This document shows, in pieces, positions 26,609 through 36,339 of a stretch of DNA of 64,000 nucleotides (position 1 is the first letter of the stretch; each line of letters opens with the position of its first letter). Location: assembly GCF_039769985.1 (NCBI RefSeq), contig NZ_JBDNCH010000002.1, forward strand, positions 310,001 to 374,000, read 5' to 3'. The DNA comes from Ponticoccus litoralis. Lineage in GTDB: Bacteria; Pseudomonadota; Alphaproteobacteria; Rhodobacterales; Rhodobacteraceae. Position numbers and translations under genes: made by a program. The notes below the pieces were generated by a model that was not told the origin of the DNA, made no database searches, and worked only from the letters and a program-made list of their open reading frames with translations.

Positions 26609-27868
26609 TCAGGTCCGCAGACGGCCCGCCCCGAAGGCGCTGAGCGCCAGCAGGACGGCGGCGGTGGCAAGGCAGGCCGGCAGGCCGCCGATCTGGTAGC
26701 TGAGCCCCGACAGCAGCGTGCCCAGCAGGCGCCCCGCCGCATTGGCCATGTAGTAGAAGCCCACGTCCATCGTCACCCTCTCGCCCTTGGAAAAGGCAAG
26801 GATCAGGTAGCTGTGCAGCGCCGAGTTCACCGCGAAGAGCGCGCCGAAGAGCAGCAGCCCGGCGATGATCGTCGCGGTCAGCCAGGGCGCCGGATCCCCG
26901 GCCAGCGCGACCAGCGCGGCCAGCAGCACCGGCACGACCGTCAGCGACAGCGCCCAGCCGCGCGCGGCGGCGGCGATCTCGGCCTCGGGGCGGCTTGCCG
27001 CCCCCAGCGCCCTGGGCGCCCAGGCCTGCACGGCGCCGTAGAGGATCGTCCAGACCGCCATGAAGCTGCCGATGGTGAAGAAGGCGGCACGGTTGCCCGC
27101 CTCCGACCCGTCGGAGAGGACGGCGTAGAAATAGACCGGGATGCCCACCACGAACCAGACATCCCGGGCGCCGAACAGGAAGACCCGCGCGAAGGACAGC
27201 CAGTTGACATTGCGGTCGGTGGAAAAGACCGAGGCGAACTTGACCCCCTTGCTGCCGCCCGGCAGCCCCGGGGGCATGCGCAGCGCCACTGCCGCCAGCA
27301 CAACAGCCAGCACGGCGGCCATGCCGAGGATCGCGGGCACGAAACCCGCCGGGGCCAGCAGCGCGGCGCCCAGCAGGAAGCCGCAGCCCTTCACCGCGTT
27401 CTTCGAGCCGGTCAGCACCGCCACCCAGCGGAATAGCCCGCCCTGCCCCACGGGTGCCAGCAGCTTCACCGCCGACTTGGCGGACATCTTCGACAGGTCC
27501 TTGGCCACCCCCGACAGGCCCTGCACCACCATGACATAGACGACAGAGGCCCCGAGCGCCCAGCCGGGATCAAGCTGCGCCAGGGCCAGCAGCGCCACGA
27601 TCTGCAGGGACAGCCCGGCGTAAAGCGTCGCGGTCAGGCCGAAGCGCGCCGCGATCCAGCCCGCCGAAAGGTTCGTCACGATGCCCGCCAGTTCATACAG
27701 CAGGAAGAGATAGGCCAGCTGCACCGCCGAGAAGCCCAGCGTGTGGAAGTGCAGCAGCACCAGCATGCGCAGCGCCCCGTCGGTCAGCATGAAGGCCCAA
27801 TAGGCGGCGGTCACGGCGATATAGGCCGACAGGCCTTCGGGGCGGTGGGCGGTGCGGGTCTGGGTCAT
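26609..27868 (-). CDS. arsJ: organoarsenical efflux MFS permease ArsJ
   Basis: About 420 residues with twelve predicted membrane helices. It opens G-L-S-A-Y-I-A-V-T-A-A-Y-W-A-F-M-L-T-D-G and contains G-L-S-G-V-A-K-D-L-S-K-M-S-A-K-S and G-S-K-N-A-V-K-G, all typical of ArsJ. ArsJ exports 1-arseno-3-phosphoglycerate, which then breaks down outside the cell to release arsenate. The adjoining GAPDH and ArsR-ArsC genes make the assignment firm. I prefer the start at 27868, which has AGGA eight bases upstream; ATGs at 27880 and 27895 are alternatives. Confidence 0.9.
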   Translation of the reverse strand: MTQTRTAHRPEGLSAYIAVTAAYWAFMLTDGALRMLVLLHFHTLGFSAVQLAYLFLLYELAGIVTNLSAGWIAARFGLTATLYAGLSLQIVALLALAQLDPGWALGASVVYVMVVQGLSGVAKDLSKMSAKSAVKLLAPVGQGGLFRWVAVLTGSKNAVKGCGFLLGAALLAPAGFVPAILGMAAVLAVVLAAVALRMPPGLPGGSKGVKFASVFSTDRNVNWLSFARVFLFGARDVWFVVGIPVYFYAVLSDGSEAGNRAAFFTIGSFMAVWTILYGAVQAWAPRALGAASRPEAEIAAAARGWALSLTVVPVLLAALVALAGDPAPWLTATIIAGLLLFGALFAVNSALHSYLILAFSKGERVTMDVGFYYMANAAGRLLGTLLSGLSYQIGGLPACLATAAVLLALSAFGAGRLRT

Positions 27869-28056
27869 CTGTCCTGTCATCCTGATGGGCGGCAACCTGG
27901 CGCGCCCGGCCTGGCATCCTGCCCCGCCCGCCGCGCGCCCGGGGCAGTCCTGTCGCGACGTCTTTCACGTCAGGGGGCGACACGGCGCCTTCTGTTCGCC
28001 CCCGGTTCCGGCGGTCTTGCCGCTGTGGTCTCCGGGGCGCACCCCGGGAGCCGCGC

Positions 28057-29055
28057 CTAAAGCGAGGCGCCGACCATCCGCGCCACCTCCGCCAGCCGGT
28101 GCGCATAGCCCCATTCGTTGTCGTACCATGCGTAGATCTTCACCTGCGTGCCGTTGATCACCATGGTCGAGGGCGCATCGACGATCGACGAGCGCGGGTC
28201 GTTGACATAGTCGGTCGAGACCAGCGGGCGCTCTTCATAGCCAAGGATGCCCTTCAGCGGCCCATCGGCGGCTGCCTTGAACAGCGCATTGACCTCCTCG
28301 ACGCTGGTCTCCCGCTCGACCTCGAAGACGCAGTCGGTCAGCGAGGCATTCAGCAGCGGCACCCGCACCGCATGGCCGTTCAGGCGGCCCGTCAGCTCGG
28401 GATAGATCAGCGTGATCGCCGTGGCCGATCCGGTCGAGGTCGGGATCAGCGAGTTCAGCGCCGAGCGCGCGCGGCGCAGGTCCTTTGCCGGGCGGTCGAC
28501 GATGGTCTGCGTATTGGTCACGTCGTGGATCGTCGTCATCGAGCCATGGCGGATGCCCAGCCCCTCGTGGATGACCTTCACCACCGGGGCAAGGCAGTTG
28601 GTCGTGCAGGAGGCCGCCGTCACGATGCGGTGGCGCGCCGGGTCGTAGCTGTCGTCGTTGACCCCCATGACCACATTCGCCGCATCGCCGTCCTTGACCG
28701 GGGCCGAGACCACGACCTTTTTCACCCCACGTTCGAAATAGGGGGCGATCCGGGCCTCTGTCTTGTAGTAGCCGGTGCAGTCGATCACCACGTCGACGCC
28801 CTCCAGCGGCAGGGCGTCCAGCGTCCTGCTCTGGTGGACCGGCAGGCGGGTGCCGTCGATGGTGATGCTGTCCGCGTCATGCGAGAACTCCGCATTCCAG
28901 CGCCCGTGCACCGTGTCGAACTCCAGCAGATGCGCGTGCATGGCCGCGTCGCCGACCGCATCGTTGATCCAGGCGATGGTCTCGCCTGCCTCCAGCAGCG
29001 GTTTCAGGGCCAGCTTGCCCATGCGGCCAAGGCCGTTGAGTGCGTAGACTGTCAT
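28057..29055 (-). CDS. ArsJ-associated glyceraldehyde-3-phosphate dehydrogenase
   Basis: A 332-residue GAPDH with catalytic cysteine in A-A-S-C-T-T-N-C-L-A-P and the N-D-V/W-Y-D-N-E-W-G-Y C-terminal block. The N-terminal Rossmann motif is N-G-L-G-R-M-G rather than the glycolytic N-G-F-G-R-I-G, typical of the arsenic-linked paralogue. It is thought to add arsenate to glyceraldehyde-3-phosphate, producing 1-arseno-3-phosphoglycerate for ArsJ. Its start overlaps the ArsR-ArsC stop by four bases. It is not the housekeeping GAPDH. Confidence 0.93.
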   Translation of the reverse strand: MTVYALNGLGRMGKLALKPLLEAGETIAWINDAVGDAAMHAHLLEFDTVHGRWNAEFSHDADSITIDGTRLPVHQSRTLDALPLEGVDVVIDCTGYYKTEARIAPYFERGVKKVVVSAPVKDGDAANVVMGVNDDSYDPARHRIVTAASCTTNCLAPVVKVIHEGLGIRHGSMTTIHDVTNTQTIVDRPAKDLRRARSALNSLIPTSTGSATAITLIYPELTGRLNGHAVRVPLLNASLTDCVFEVERETSVEEVNALFKAAADGPLKGILGYEERPLVSTDYVNDPRSSIVDAPSTMVINGTQVKIYAWYDNEWGYAHRLAEVARMVGASL

Positions 29056-29903
29056 GCGGATGCGTCCTCGATCCTTCCAATGTCGTCGATCCGCGCCTGC
29101 AACGAGACCCGGTCCAGCGTATCCACCGGCAGCGCGGCAAAGCTCGCGATCCGGTTCTTCAGCGCGCCATAGACCTGCTGGAAGGCCAGCATGCGCTCGG
29201 CTTCGGTGCCCTCTGCCTTGACCGGGTCGGGCTGGCCCCAGTGTCCGGTCACCGGCTGGCCCGGCCAGGGCGGGCATTCCTCGTTCGCGGCGCGGTCGCA
29301 GACGGTGAAGACGAAGTCGAACTGCGGTGCGCCCTCGCCCTGAAACTCCGAGATATGCTTGGCGCGTAACACCGTTGTGTCATGTCCCTTGTCCGCCAGC
29401 AGTTTCAGGGCAAAGGGGTTAAGCGCGCTCTGCGGGCGGGTTCCAGCAGAGAAAACCTCGAACCGGTCGCCCGCGATGTCGCGCAGCAGGGTCTCGGCAA
29501 AGATCGAACGGGCGGAGTTGCCGGTGCAGACAAACAGCACGGTCCGCTTGCGAGGGGATGCGGCAGGCATGGCAGGATCCTTTTCCAGGGTGGCAAAACA
29601 GATGTCGGCCCGACCGCGGCAGCAATCCGCGGCAAGGTAGGTCATGAGGCCGCCCGCCCCCGCCACATCGGCAGAGTAGAGAAGCGAGGTGCCCTGCCGG
29701 TCCTGCCGGATCAGCCCGGCCTGCCGAAGCTGCGCCAGCGTGGTCGACAGGGAAGAGGCCGGCATTTCAAGCGCCTGCGCCAGATCGCCCGCCGGCACCG
29801 CGTCGGGATAGCGGCGCATCAGCAGGCGAAAGACCGCAAGGCGGCGGGGATGGGCCAGCGCGGTCAGCTGCGCGACCGCTTGGGATGATGCTACAGATTC
29901 CAT
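29052..29903 (-). CDS. ArsR regulator fused to LMW-phosphatase-type arsenate reductase
   Basis: A 283-residue fusion. Residues 1-100 form an ArsR winged helix (L-A-H-P-R-R-L-A-V-F-R-L-L, then S-S-L-S-T-T-L-A-Q-L-R-Q-A-G-L-I). A cysteine pair appears in the tail, D-C-C-R-G-R-A-D-I-C, which may bind As(III). Residues 120-255 are a low-molecular-weight phosphatase/ArsC domain with the P-loop V-C-T-G-N-S-A-R-S. One chain thus senses arsenite and reduces arsenate. It heads the operon with GAPDH and, after a 188-base gap, arsJ. A palindrome sits on its start codon. Confidence 0.93.
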   Translation of the reverse strand: MESVASSQAVAQLTALAHPRRLAVFRLLMRRYPDAVPAGDLAQALEMPASSLSTTLAQLRQAGLIRQDRQGTSLLYSADVAGAGGLMTYLAADCCRGRADICFATLEKDPAMPAASPRKRTVLFVCTGNSARSIFAETLLRDIAGDRFEVFSAGTRPQSALNPFALKLLADKGHDTTVLRAKHISEFQGEGAPQFDFVFTVCDRAANEECPPWPGQPVTGHWGQPDPVKAEGTEAERMLAFQQVYGALKNRIASFAALPVDTLDRVSLQARIDDIGRIEDASA

Positions 29904-29925
29904 ATTTCCCGAATATTGGAAATAT
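29902..29925. promoter_or_regulatory. candidate ArsR operator
   Basis: ATATTTCC and GGAAATAT form a perfect 8-base inverted repeat separated by CGAATATT. The left arm overlaps the start codon of the ArsR-ArsC gene, a position suited to autorepression. AT-rich palindromes of this type are usual ArsR sites. Confidence 0.6.
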
Positions 29926-30043
29926 TAACCCGTGCCAAGCGATTCCTGCCGCCGACAGGTCTTCTTTCGCCCCGGCGCGGCTGACCCCTGGAACCGCCAG
30001 ACCGCGCAGCGCGTTGAAAGGCGCATCCCACCCGAGAGCATCC

Positions 30044-31004
30044 ATGCAAGTCTTCCACTGCCCCGCCTGCGGCGCGACCGTCTTCTTCCACAACACGGCC
30101 TGCACCTGCGGCCAGCCGCTGACCTTCGACCCGGACAGCCAGACCATGCAGCAGGATCTGCCCTTCTGCGCCAACCGCGACGATATCGGCTGCAACTGGA
30201 CGTACCGAGGGCGGCACGCTCTGCCGGTCCTGCGCGATGACCGAAACGGTGCCCGACCTGCGCGAACCCGAGAACATGCCGCTGTGGGAGCGGAGCGAAC
30301 ACGCCAAGCGCTGGGTGCTGGCCAACCTGATGCGCTGGGGCTGGTTCACGCCCGGCGACCCGGGCGCCCGCCCGGCCTTCCGGATGCTCTCCGAGCAGAC
30401 CGCCAGCGGCACGACCGACGTGATCATGGGCCATGCGGGCGGCACGATCACCCTCAACGTGACAGAGGCCTCGGACATGGTGCTGGCCCAGCGACAGGCG
30501 CAGTTCGGCGAGCTTTACCGCACCATGATCGGCCACATCCGGCACGAGATGGCGCATTTCCTCTTTCTCCGGCTGTCCGGCGACCCGGCCTTCCTCGGGG
30601 CCTTCCGCAAGAGCTTTGGCGACGAGCGCGCCGATTACGGCGACGCCCTGACAACCCATTACAAGACCCCCGAACCGCCCGGCGAAACCCATATCACGGC
30701 CTACGCCACCGCCCACCCGCACGAGGACTGGGCCGAGACCATCGCCCACCTGCTGCACCTGACGGACCTTCTGGACAGCACCACCGCCTCCGGCCTGTCG
30801 CTGCCCGATGGCCCGCCCGCCGACTACGATGCCTATGAGGACGCCGATACCCAGCGGCTGCTGACCCTGGCCGTGGACATCAGCATCGCGATGAACCACG
30901 TGAACCGCGCGCTGGACCTGCCGGACCTCTACCCCTTCGTGCTGACGCCCGCGGTCCGCGAAAAGCTGGCCTTCGCCCACACGGCCCTGCGGATCGGCAG
31001 CTGA
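30044..31004 (+). CDS. putative zinc-binding metallopeptidase with N-terminal zinc ribbons (frameshifted)
   Basis: The N-terminus has C-P-A-C-G-A ... C-T-C-G, then C-A-N-R-D-D-I-G-C and, in the second frame, C-R-S-C-A-M, forming zinc-ribbon pairs. The middle has H-E-M-A-H-F, the HExxH metal site, and a later E-D-W-A-E-T-I-A-H-L motif with a likely third ligand. This matches the bacterial zinc-binding metallopeptidase family often labelled Mx. One extra C near 30206 breaks the frame; removing it gives N-W-T-Y-E-G-G-T-L-C-R-S-C. The corrected protein has about 319 residues with no signal peptide. Substrate unknown. It is divergent from the arsenic operon. Confidence 0.85.
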
Positions 31005-31412
31005 CCGCGCGAAAGCCCGTCACAGCCGGTCCCCGGGACCACCCGCTGTCGCGCCAGCGCCGTGACGCCGGGATTCGGCGCCCGCCGTGCAACGTGAGGA
31101 TGTTAGCGGTACAACCCTTTGGGGCGCATCCTTTTGTCACACCCCCGGTTTTCAGGCTTTGCCAAAACGCCTCTTTTTCGGGCGAGTTTGCAAAGTTTGC
31201 CAGCGCCGGGCCGCGGCTTTGAAAACAGGCCTCTCCCTCGACATCCGGCAAAAACCTTTACAGATTGGCACGGTGTTCTGAAAATTATTTACACTGAAAT
31301 CCTTTGTTTACAGAAGAATAGATCGAGGTTTTCACTTGCGCTAATGTCTCTTCATATGATGACGTTGCGGAACGCGCCGCAACTGTCGAAGCGTTAAAGG
31401 GGGAGGATCGCC
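31005..31412. other. 408-base upstream region of the acetate operon
   Basis: No gene is seen. Unlike most of the window, the second half (about 31225-31340) is AT-rich, as expected for a regulated promoter. It contains TTTGCCAAA at 31158, TTTGCAAA at 31187 and TTTGCCA at 31196. A strong GGGAGGA ribosome site precedes the acsA ATG. Confidence 0.5.
31158..31202. promoter_or_regulatory. cluster of TTTGC(C)AAA boxes upstream of acsA
   Basis: TTTGCCAAA (31158-31166), TTTGCAAA (31187-31194) and TTTGCCA (31196-31202) lie 210-255 bases upstream of acsA. ScfR-family acyl-CoA-responsive regulators of Rhodobacteraceae (for example PccR) are reported to bind paired TTTGCAAA elements, so control of acetate activation by such a regulator is plausible. 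Confidence 0.45.
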
Positions 31413-33388
31413 ATGAACGAGATGACACCGAATTCCGAAACCGCCAGGACCTACCCGCCCTCTGACCGAGCTGGCCTCGAAGGCGCATGTTGATGCGGCG
31501 AAATACGATGCGATGTATGCGGCCTCGGTCGCGGATCCGGCGGCCTTCTGGGGGCGGCAGGCAGAGCGGCTGGACTGGATCAAGGCACCCAGCGAGATCA
31601 AGAACACCGACTTCACGCTGGGCCAGGTCAGCATCGAGTGGTTCCGCGACGGCACGCTGAACGTCGCCGCCAACTGCATCGACCGCCACCTGGAAACCCG
31701 CGGCCAGCAGACCGCCATCATCTGGGAGCCCGACGATCCGTCCGAGCCCGCCCAGTCGATCAGCTATGCCGACCTGCACCGCCGCACCTGCCGCATGGCC
31801 AACGTCCTCGGAAAGCCTCGGCGTCCGCAGGGGCGACCGCGTCATCATCTACCTGCCGATGATCCCCGAGGCCGCCTATGCCATGCTGGCCTGCGCCCGC
31901 ATCGGCGCCATCCATTCCATCGTCTTCGCCGGCTTCAGCCCCGACGCGCTGGCCGCCCGGGTGAACGGCTGCGACGCCAAGGTGGTGATCACCGCCGACG
32001 AGGCGCCCCGCGGCGGCCGCAAGACCCCGCTGAAATCCAATGCCGACAAGGCCCTGCTGCACTGCAAGGACAGCGTGAAATGCCTGGTCGTCAAGCGCAC
32101 CGGCGGCCAGACCACCTGGACCGAAGGGCGCGACTTCGATTACAACGAGATGGCGCTCGAGGCCGACGACTACTGCCGCCCGGTGGAAATGAAGGCCGAG
32201 GACCCGCTGTTCATTCTCTACACCTCCGGTTCGACGGGTCAGCCCAAGGGGGTTGTGCACACAACGGGTGGATATTTGGTTTACGCCGCCCTGACGCATG
32301 AGGTGACCTTCGATTACCACGAGGGCGATGTCTACTGGTGCTCGGCGGACGTGGGCTGGGTCACGGGCCATTCCTACATTGTTTACGGGCCCCCGGCGAA
32401 CGGCGCGACGACGCTGATGTTCGAGGGTGTGCCGACCTGGCCCGACGCCTCGCGCTTCTGGCAGGTCTGCGAAAAGCACCGCGTGACGCAGTTCTACACG
32501 GCACCGACGGCGATTCGCGCGCTGATGGGACAGGGTAACGATTTCGTAACGAAATGCGATCTAAGCTCGCTGCGGCTTCTGGGGACGGTGGGCGAACCGA
32601 TCAACCCCGAGGCCTGGAACTGGTACAACGACGTTGTCGGCGGCGGGCGCTGCCCCATCGTCGACACCTGGTGGCAGACCGAAACCGGCGGCCACATGAT
32701 GACGCCCCTGCCCGGCGCCCATGCGACCAAGCCGGGCGCGGCGATGAAGCCCTTCTTCGGCGTTCAGCCGGTCGTTCTCGACCCGCAGAGCGGCGAGGAA
32801 ATCCATGACAGCCCGACAGAGGGCGTCCCGGCCATCAAGGACAGCTGGCCCGGGCAGATGCGCACCGTCTGGGGCGATCACGACCGCTTCGAGAAGACCT
32901 ATTTCTCGGACTACAAGGGGTATTACTTCTCGGGTGACGGCTGCCGCCGCGACGTCGACGGCGACTACTGGATCACCGGCCGCGTCGACGACGTGATCAA
33001 CGTCTCGGGGCACCGCATGGGCACGGCAGAGGTCGAATCGGCGCTGGTGGCCCATGAGAAGGTGGCCGAGGCCGCGGTCGTGGGCTACCCGCACGAGATC
33101 AAGGGCCAGGGCATCTACTGCTACGTGACCCTGATGTCGGGCATCGAGCCGGACGAGGAGCTGCGCAAGGAGCTGCGCACATGGGTCCGCACCGAGATCG
33201 GCCCCATCGCCAGCCCCGACCTGATCCAGTGGGCCCCGGGCCTGCCCAAGACCCGCTCCGGCAAGATCATGCGCCGCATCCTGCGCAAGATCGCCGAGAA
33301 CGACTATGGCAGCCTCGGCGACACCTCCACACTCGCCGACCCCTCTGTCGTCGAGGACCTCATCGAAAACCGCATGAACAAGGGCTGA
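31413..33388 (+). CDS. acsA: acetyl-CoA synthetase, AMP-forming (two frame breaks)
   Basis: Activates acetate to acetyl-CoA, releasing AMP and pyrophosphate. Motifs: Y-T-S-G-S-T-G-Q-P-K-G (P-loop), W-W-Q-T-E-T-G-G, Y-Y-F-S-G-D-G hinge, and the regulatory acetylation lysine in T-R-S-G-K-I-M-R-R-I-L near the end. One extra base near 31466 (S-D-E-L-A-S-K expected) and one near 31810 (N-V-L-E-S-L-G-V expected) shift the frame. The corrected length, about 657 residues, is normal. It heads the operon with adk two bases downstream. Confidence 0.93.
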
Positions 33389-33390
33389 CG

Positions 33391-34080
33391 ATGATGGACG
33401 GAGCACAGACACCCGCCCCCGCCGCCGTGCTGATCCTGCTCGGGCCTCCGGGCGCCGGCAAGGGCACGCAGGCCCGCATGCTGGAGGAGAAATTCGGCCT
33501 CGTTCAGCTGTCGACCGGCGACCTCCTGCGCGAGGCCGTCGCCCAGGGCACCGAGGCGGGCAGGCAGGCCCAGGCGGTGATGCAGGCCGGTGACCTCGTC
33601 AGCGACGAAATCGTCATCGCGATCCTGCGTGACAGGCTGGCGCAGCCCGATACGGCGAAGGGCGTGATCCTCGACGGCTTTCCGCGCACCACCGTTCAGG
33701 CCGAGGCGCTGAACCGGCTGCTGGAAGAGACCGGGCAAAAGGTCAATGCCGCCGTCAGCCTGGACGTCGACGACGCCGCAATGGTGGAACGGGTCTCGGG
33801 CCGCTACACCTGCGCGCGCTGCGGCGAGGGCTGGCACGACAGCTTCAAGCAGCCGAAGGTTGCTGGCACCTGCGACAATTGCGGCAGCACCGAGTTCAAG
33901 CGCCGCGCCGACGACAACGCCGAGACCGTCGCCAGCCGCCTTCAGGCCTACCACGCCCAGACCGCCCCGCTGATCGGCTTTTACGCCGACCGCGGCGCGC
34001 TCATCCGCATCGACGCCATGGGCGAGATCGACACCATCGCCGACAAGCTGTCGGCGATCGTGAGGACAGCCACCGCATAA
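33391..34080 (+). CDS. adk: adenylate kinase
   Basis: A 229-residue enzyme converting AMP plus ATP to two ADP. P-loop G-P-P-G-A-G-K-G-T, D-G-F-P-R-T, and a zinc-type LID with four cysteines (C-A-R-C ... C-D-N-C) are present. The start is two bases after the acsA stop, with translation probably coupled. The placement makes metabolic sense because Acs produces AMP. It may be a dedicated second copy; the ribosomal-operon adk is not in the window. Confidence 0.94.
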   Translation: MMDGAQTPAPAAVLILLGPPGAGKGTQARMLEEKFGLVQLSTGDLLREAVAQGTEAGRQAQAVMQAGDLVSDEIVIAILRDRLAQPDTAKGVILDGFPRTTVQAEALNRLLEETGQKVNAAVSLDVDDAAMVERVSGRYTCARCGEGWHDSFKQPKVAGTCDNCGSTEFKRRADDNAETVASRLQAYHAQTAPLIGFYADRGALIRIDAMGEIDTIADKLSAIVRTATA

Positions 34081-34094
34081 GCGGAGGAGGACCC

Positions 34095-34131
34095 GGCCCC
34101 GGCAACGGGGCCACCGCCCCCGCAAGGGGGC
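34095..34131 (+). repeat. two tandem hairpins with GCAA tetraloops
   Basis: GGCCCCG-gcaa-CGGGGCC (34095-34112) and GCCCCC-gcaa-GGGGGC (34116-34131) lie in the 79-base gap between adk and the DUF4212 gene, bracketed by two copies of GAGGAGGACCCG. There is no T-run, so they are not standard terminators. They may protect or process the transcript and set the ratio of enzyme to transporter. Confidence 0.65.
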
Positions 34132-34159
34132 ATCAGGAGGAAAGAGGAGGACCCGCGAC

Positions 34160-34444
34160 ATGGCGGATCGAACATCACAAGTCTCGCACAGGGCGGAGGG
34201 CGACAAGGCCTACTGGTCCGCCAATGTGCGCATCATCATCATCAGCCTCGTGATCTGGGCGCTGGTGTCTTTCGGCTTCGGCATCCTGCTGCGCCCCGCC
34301 CTGTCGGGCATCAGCGTCGGCGGCACCGACCTTGGCTTCTGGTTCGCGCAGCAAGGCTCGATCATCGTCTTCCTGGCGCTGATCTTCTTCTACGCCTGGC
34401 GGATGAACAAGCTCGATAAAGAATTCGGCGTGGGTGAGGAGTAA
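34160..34444 (+). CDS. DUF4212 small membrane subunit of the acetate-type symporter
   Basis: A 94-residue protein with two membrane helices (R-I-I-I-I-S-L-V-I-W-A-L-V and G-S-I-I-V-F-L-A-L-I-F-F-Y-A-W-R-M) joined by a short periplasmic loop. DUF4212 proteins are nearly always encoded directly upstream of sodium:solute symporters of the ActP/YjcG type and probably form part of the carrier. A GGAGGA ribosome site precedes it. The symporter follows after six bases. Confidence 0.93.
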   Translation: MADRTSQVSHRAEGDKAYWSANVRIIIISLVIWALVSFGFGILLRPALSGISVGGTDLGFWFAQQGSIIVFLALIFFYAWRMNKLDKEFGVGEE

Positions 34445-34450
34445 CCCGTC

Positions 34451-36239
34451 ATGGATCAGTTCACCATCAACCTGCTGTTCGTGGGCGCGTCTTTCGCGCT
34501 CTACATCGGCATCGCGATCTGGGCCCGCGCGGGCTCGACCTCGGAATTCTATGCCGCGGGCCGGGGCGTTCACCCGGTCACCAACGGCATGGCCACGGCG
34601 GCCGACTGGATGTCGGCGGCCTCGTTCATCTCGATGGCGGGTCTGATTGCCTTCACCGGCTATGACAACTCGACCTACCTGATGGGCTGGACCGGCGGCT
34701 ACGTGCTGCTGGCGCTGCTGCTGGCGCCCTATCTGCGCAAGTTCGGCAAGTACACGGTGTCCGAGTTCATCGGCGACCGCTTCTACAGCCCGACCGCGCG
34801 CCTGGTGGCCGTGATCTGCCTGATCATCGCCTCGGTGACCTACGTCATCGGCCAGATGACCGGCGTGGGCGTGGCCTTCTACCGCTTCCTCGAGGTGGAC
34901 AGCAGCACCGGCCTGCTGATCGGCGCCGTGATCGTCTTTGCCTATGCGGTGTTCGGCGGCATGAAGGGCGTGACCTACACGCAGGTGGCGCAATACGTCG
35001 TGCTGATCCTGGCCTACACGATCCCCGCCGTCTTCATCTCGCTGCAACTGACCGGCAACCCGATCCCGGGCCTGGGCCTGTTCGGCGACCACCGGGCAAG
35101 CGGAGAGCCGCTGCTGGCCAAGCTGGACCAGATCGTCCGCGAGCTGGGCTTCAACGAGTACACGGCCCACAACGGCGACACCTTCAACATGGTGCTCTTC
35201 ACCCTGTCGCTGATGATCGGCACCGCCGGTCTGCCGCATGTCATCATGCGCTTCTTCACCGTGCCCCGCGTGGCTGACGCCCGCTGGTCCGCGGGCTGGG
35301 CGCTGGTCTTCATCGCGCTGCTGTACCTCACGGCCCCCGCCGTCGGTGCCATGGCCCGCCTGAACATCACCGAGCAGTTCTGGCCCAACGGCACCAATGC
35401 AGAGCCCGTCGCGCTGGAAACCATCCAGAGCGATCCGGCTTATGACTGGATGGCAACCTGGCAGCAGACCGGTCTTCTGGGCTGGGAAGACAAGAACGGC
35501 GACGGACGCATCGCCTATTTCAACCAGGGCGACGCCGAGACGGTTGCCGCCATGGAAGCCGCCGGTTGGGGTTCGGAGAACGAGCTGACCAACTTCAACA
35601 ACGACATCCTGGTTCTGGCCAACCCGGAAATCGCCAACCTGCCGGCCTGGGTGATCGGCCTTGTCGCCGCCGGTGGTCTGGCCGCCGCGTTGTCGACCGC
35701 CGCCGGTCTGCTTCTGGCGATCTCCTCGGCGGTTTCTCACGACCTGCTGAAGGGTCAGCTGACCCCGAACATGTCGGAAAAGAACGAGCTTCTGTCCGCT
35801 CGGATCGCGATGGCCGTGGCCATCGGTGTCGCCACCTGGCTGGGTCTGAATCCCCCGGGCTTCGCGGCGCAGACCGTGGCGCTGGCCTTCGGCCTTGCCG
35901 CAGCCTCGATCTTCCCGGCGCTGATGTTGGGCATCTTTACCAAGGTGAACAACAAGGGCGCCGTGGCGGGCATGCTGGCCGGTCTGATTGTGACGCTGGT
36001 CTACATCTTCCTGCACAAGGGCTGGTTCTTCATCCCCGACACCAACAGCTTCACCGACGCCGATCCGCTCCTCGGGCACGATCAAGTCGACCAGCTTCGG
36101 TGCCGTCGGCGCGATGATCAACTTCGCGGTGGCCTTCACCGTGTCGAAGATGACCGCCCCGGTCCCGCAGGAAATCGAAGAGCTTGTCGAAAGCGTCCGC
36201 ATCCCCCGCGGTGCCGGCGCCGCGGTCGACGGGCACTGA
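34451..36239 (+). CDS. actP: sodium:solute symporter, ActP acetate permease type (frameshifted)
   Basis: An SSS-family carrier of about 595 residues with thirteen predicted helices. It has the A-A-G-R-G-V-H-P-V-T-N-G-M-A-T-A-A-D-W-M-S-A-A-S-F family opening and the Y-V-I-G-Q-M-T-G-V-G segment. One extra G near 36075 shifts the frame before the last helix; removing it gives L-L-G-T-I-K-S-T-S-F-G-A-V-G-A-M and the usual C-terminal end. The acs and DUF4212 neighbours support acetate or another short monocarboxylate as substrate. Confidence 0.9.
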
Positions 36240-36285
36240 AAGTGACGCGCGGGGCGTGGAATGCGCGCCCTGCCCTTTGCCAAGC

Positions 36286-36311
36286 CGTCCCGTTCCGCGT
36301 AAGCGGGACGG
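36286..36311 (+). terminator. hairpin after actP, possible terminator
   Basis: CCGTCCCG pairs with CGGGACGG around a 10-base loop, followed by the weak T-tract ACATTTCATT. It would separate the transport genes from the DHFR-like gene. Confidence 0.45.
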
Positions 36312-36339
36312 GACATTTCATTGCAACCGGAAGGCCTTC

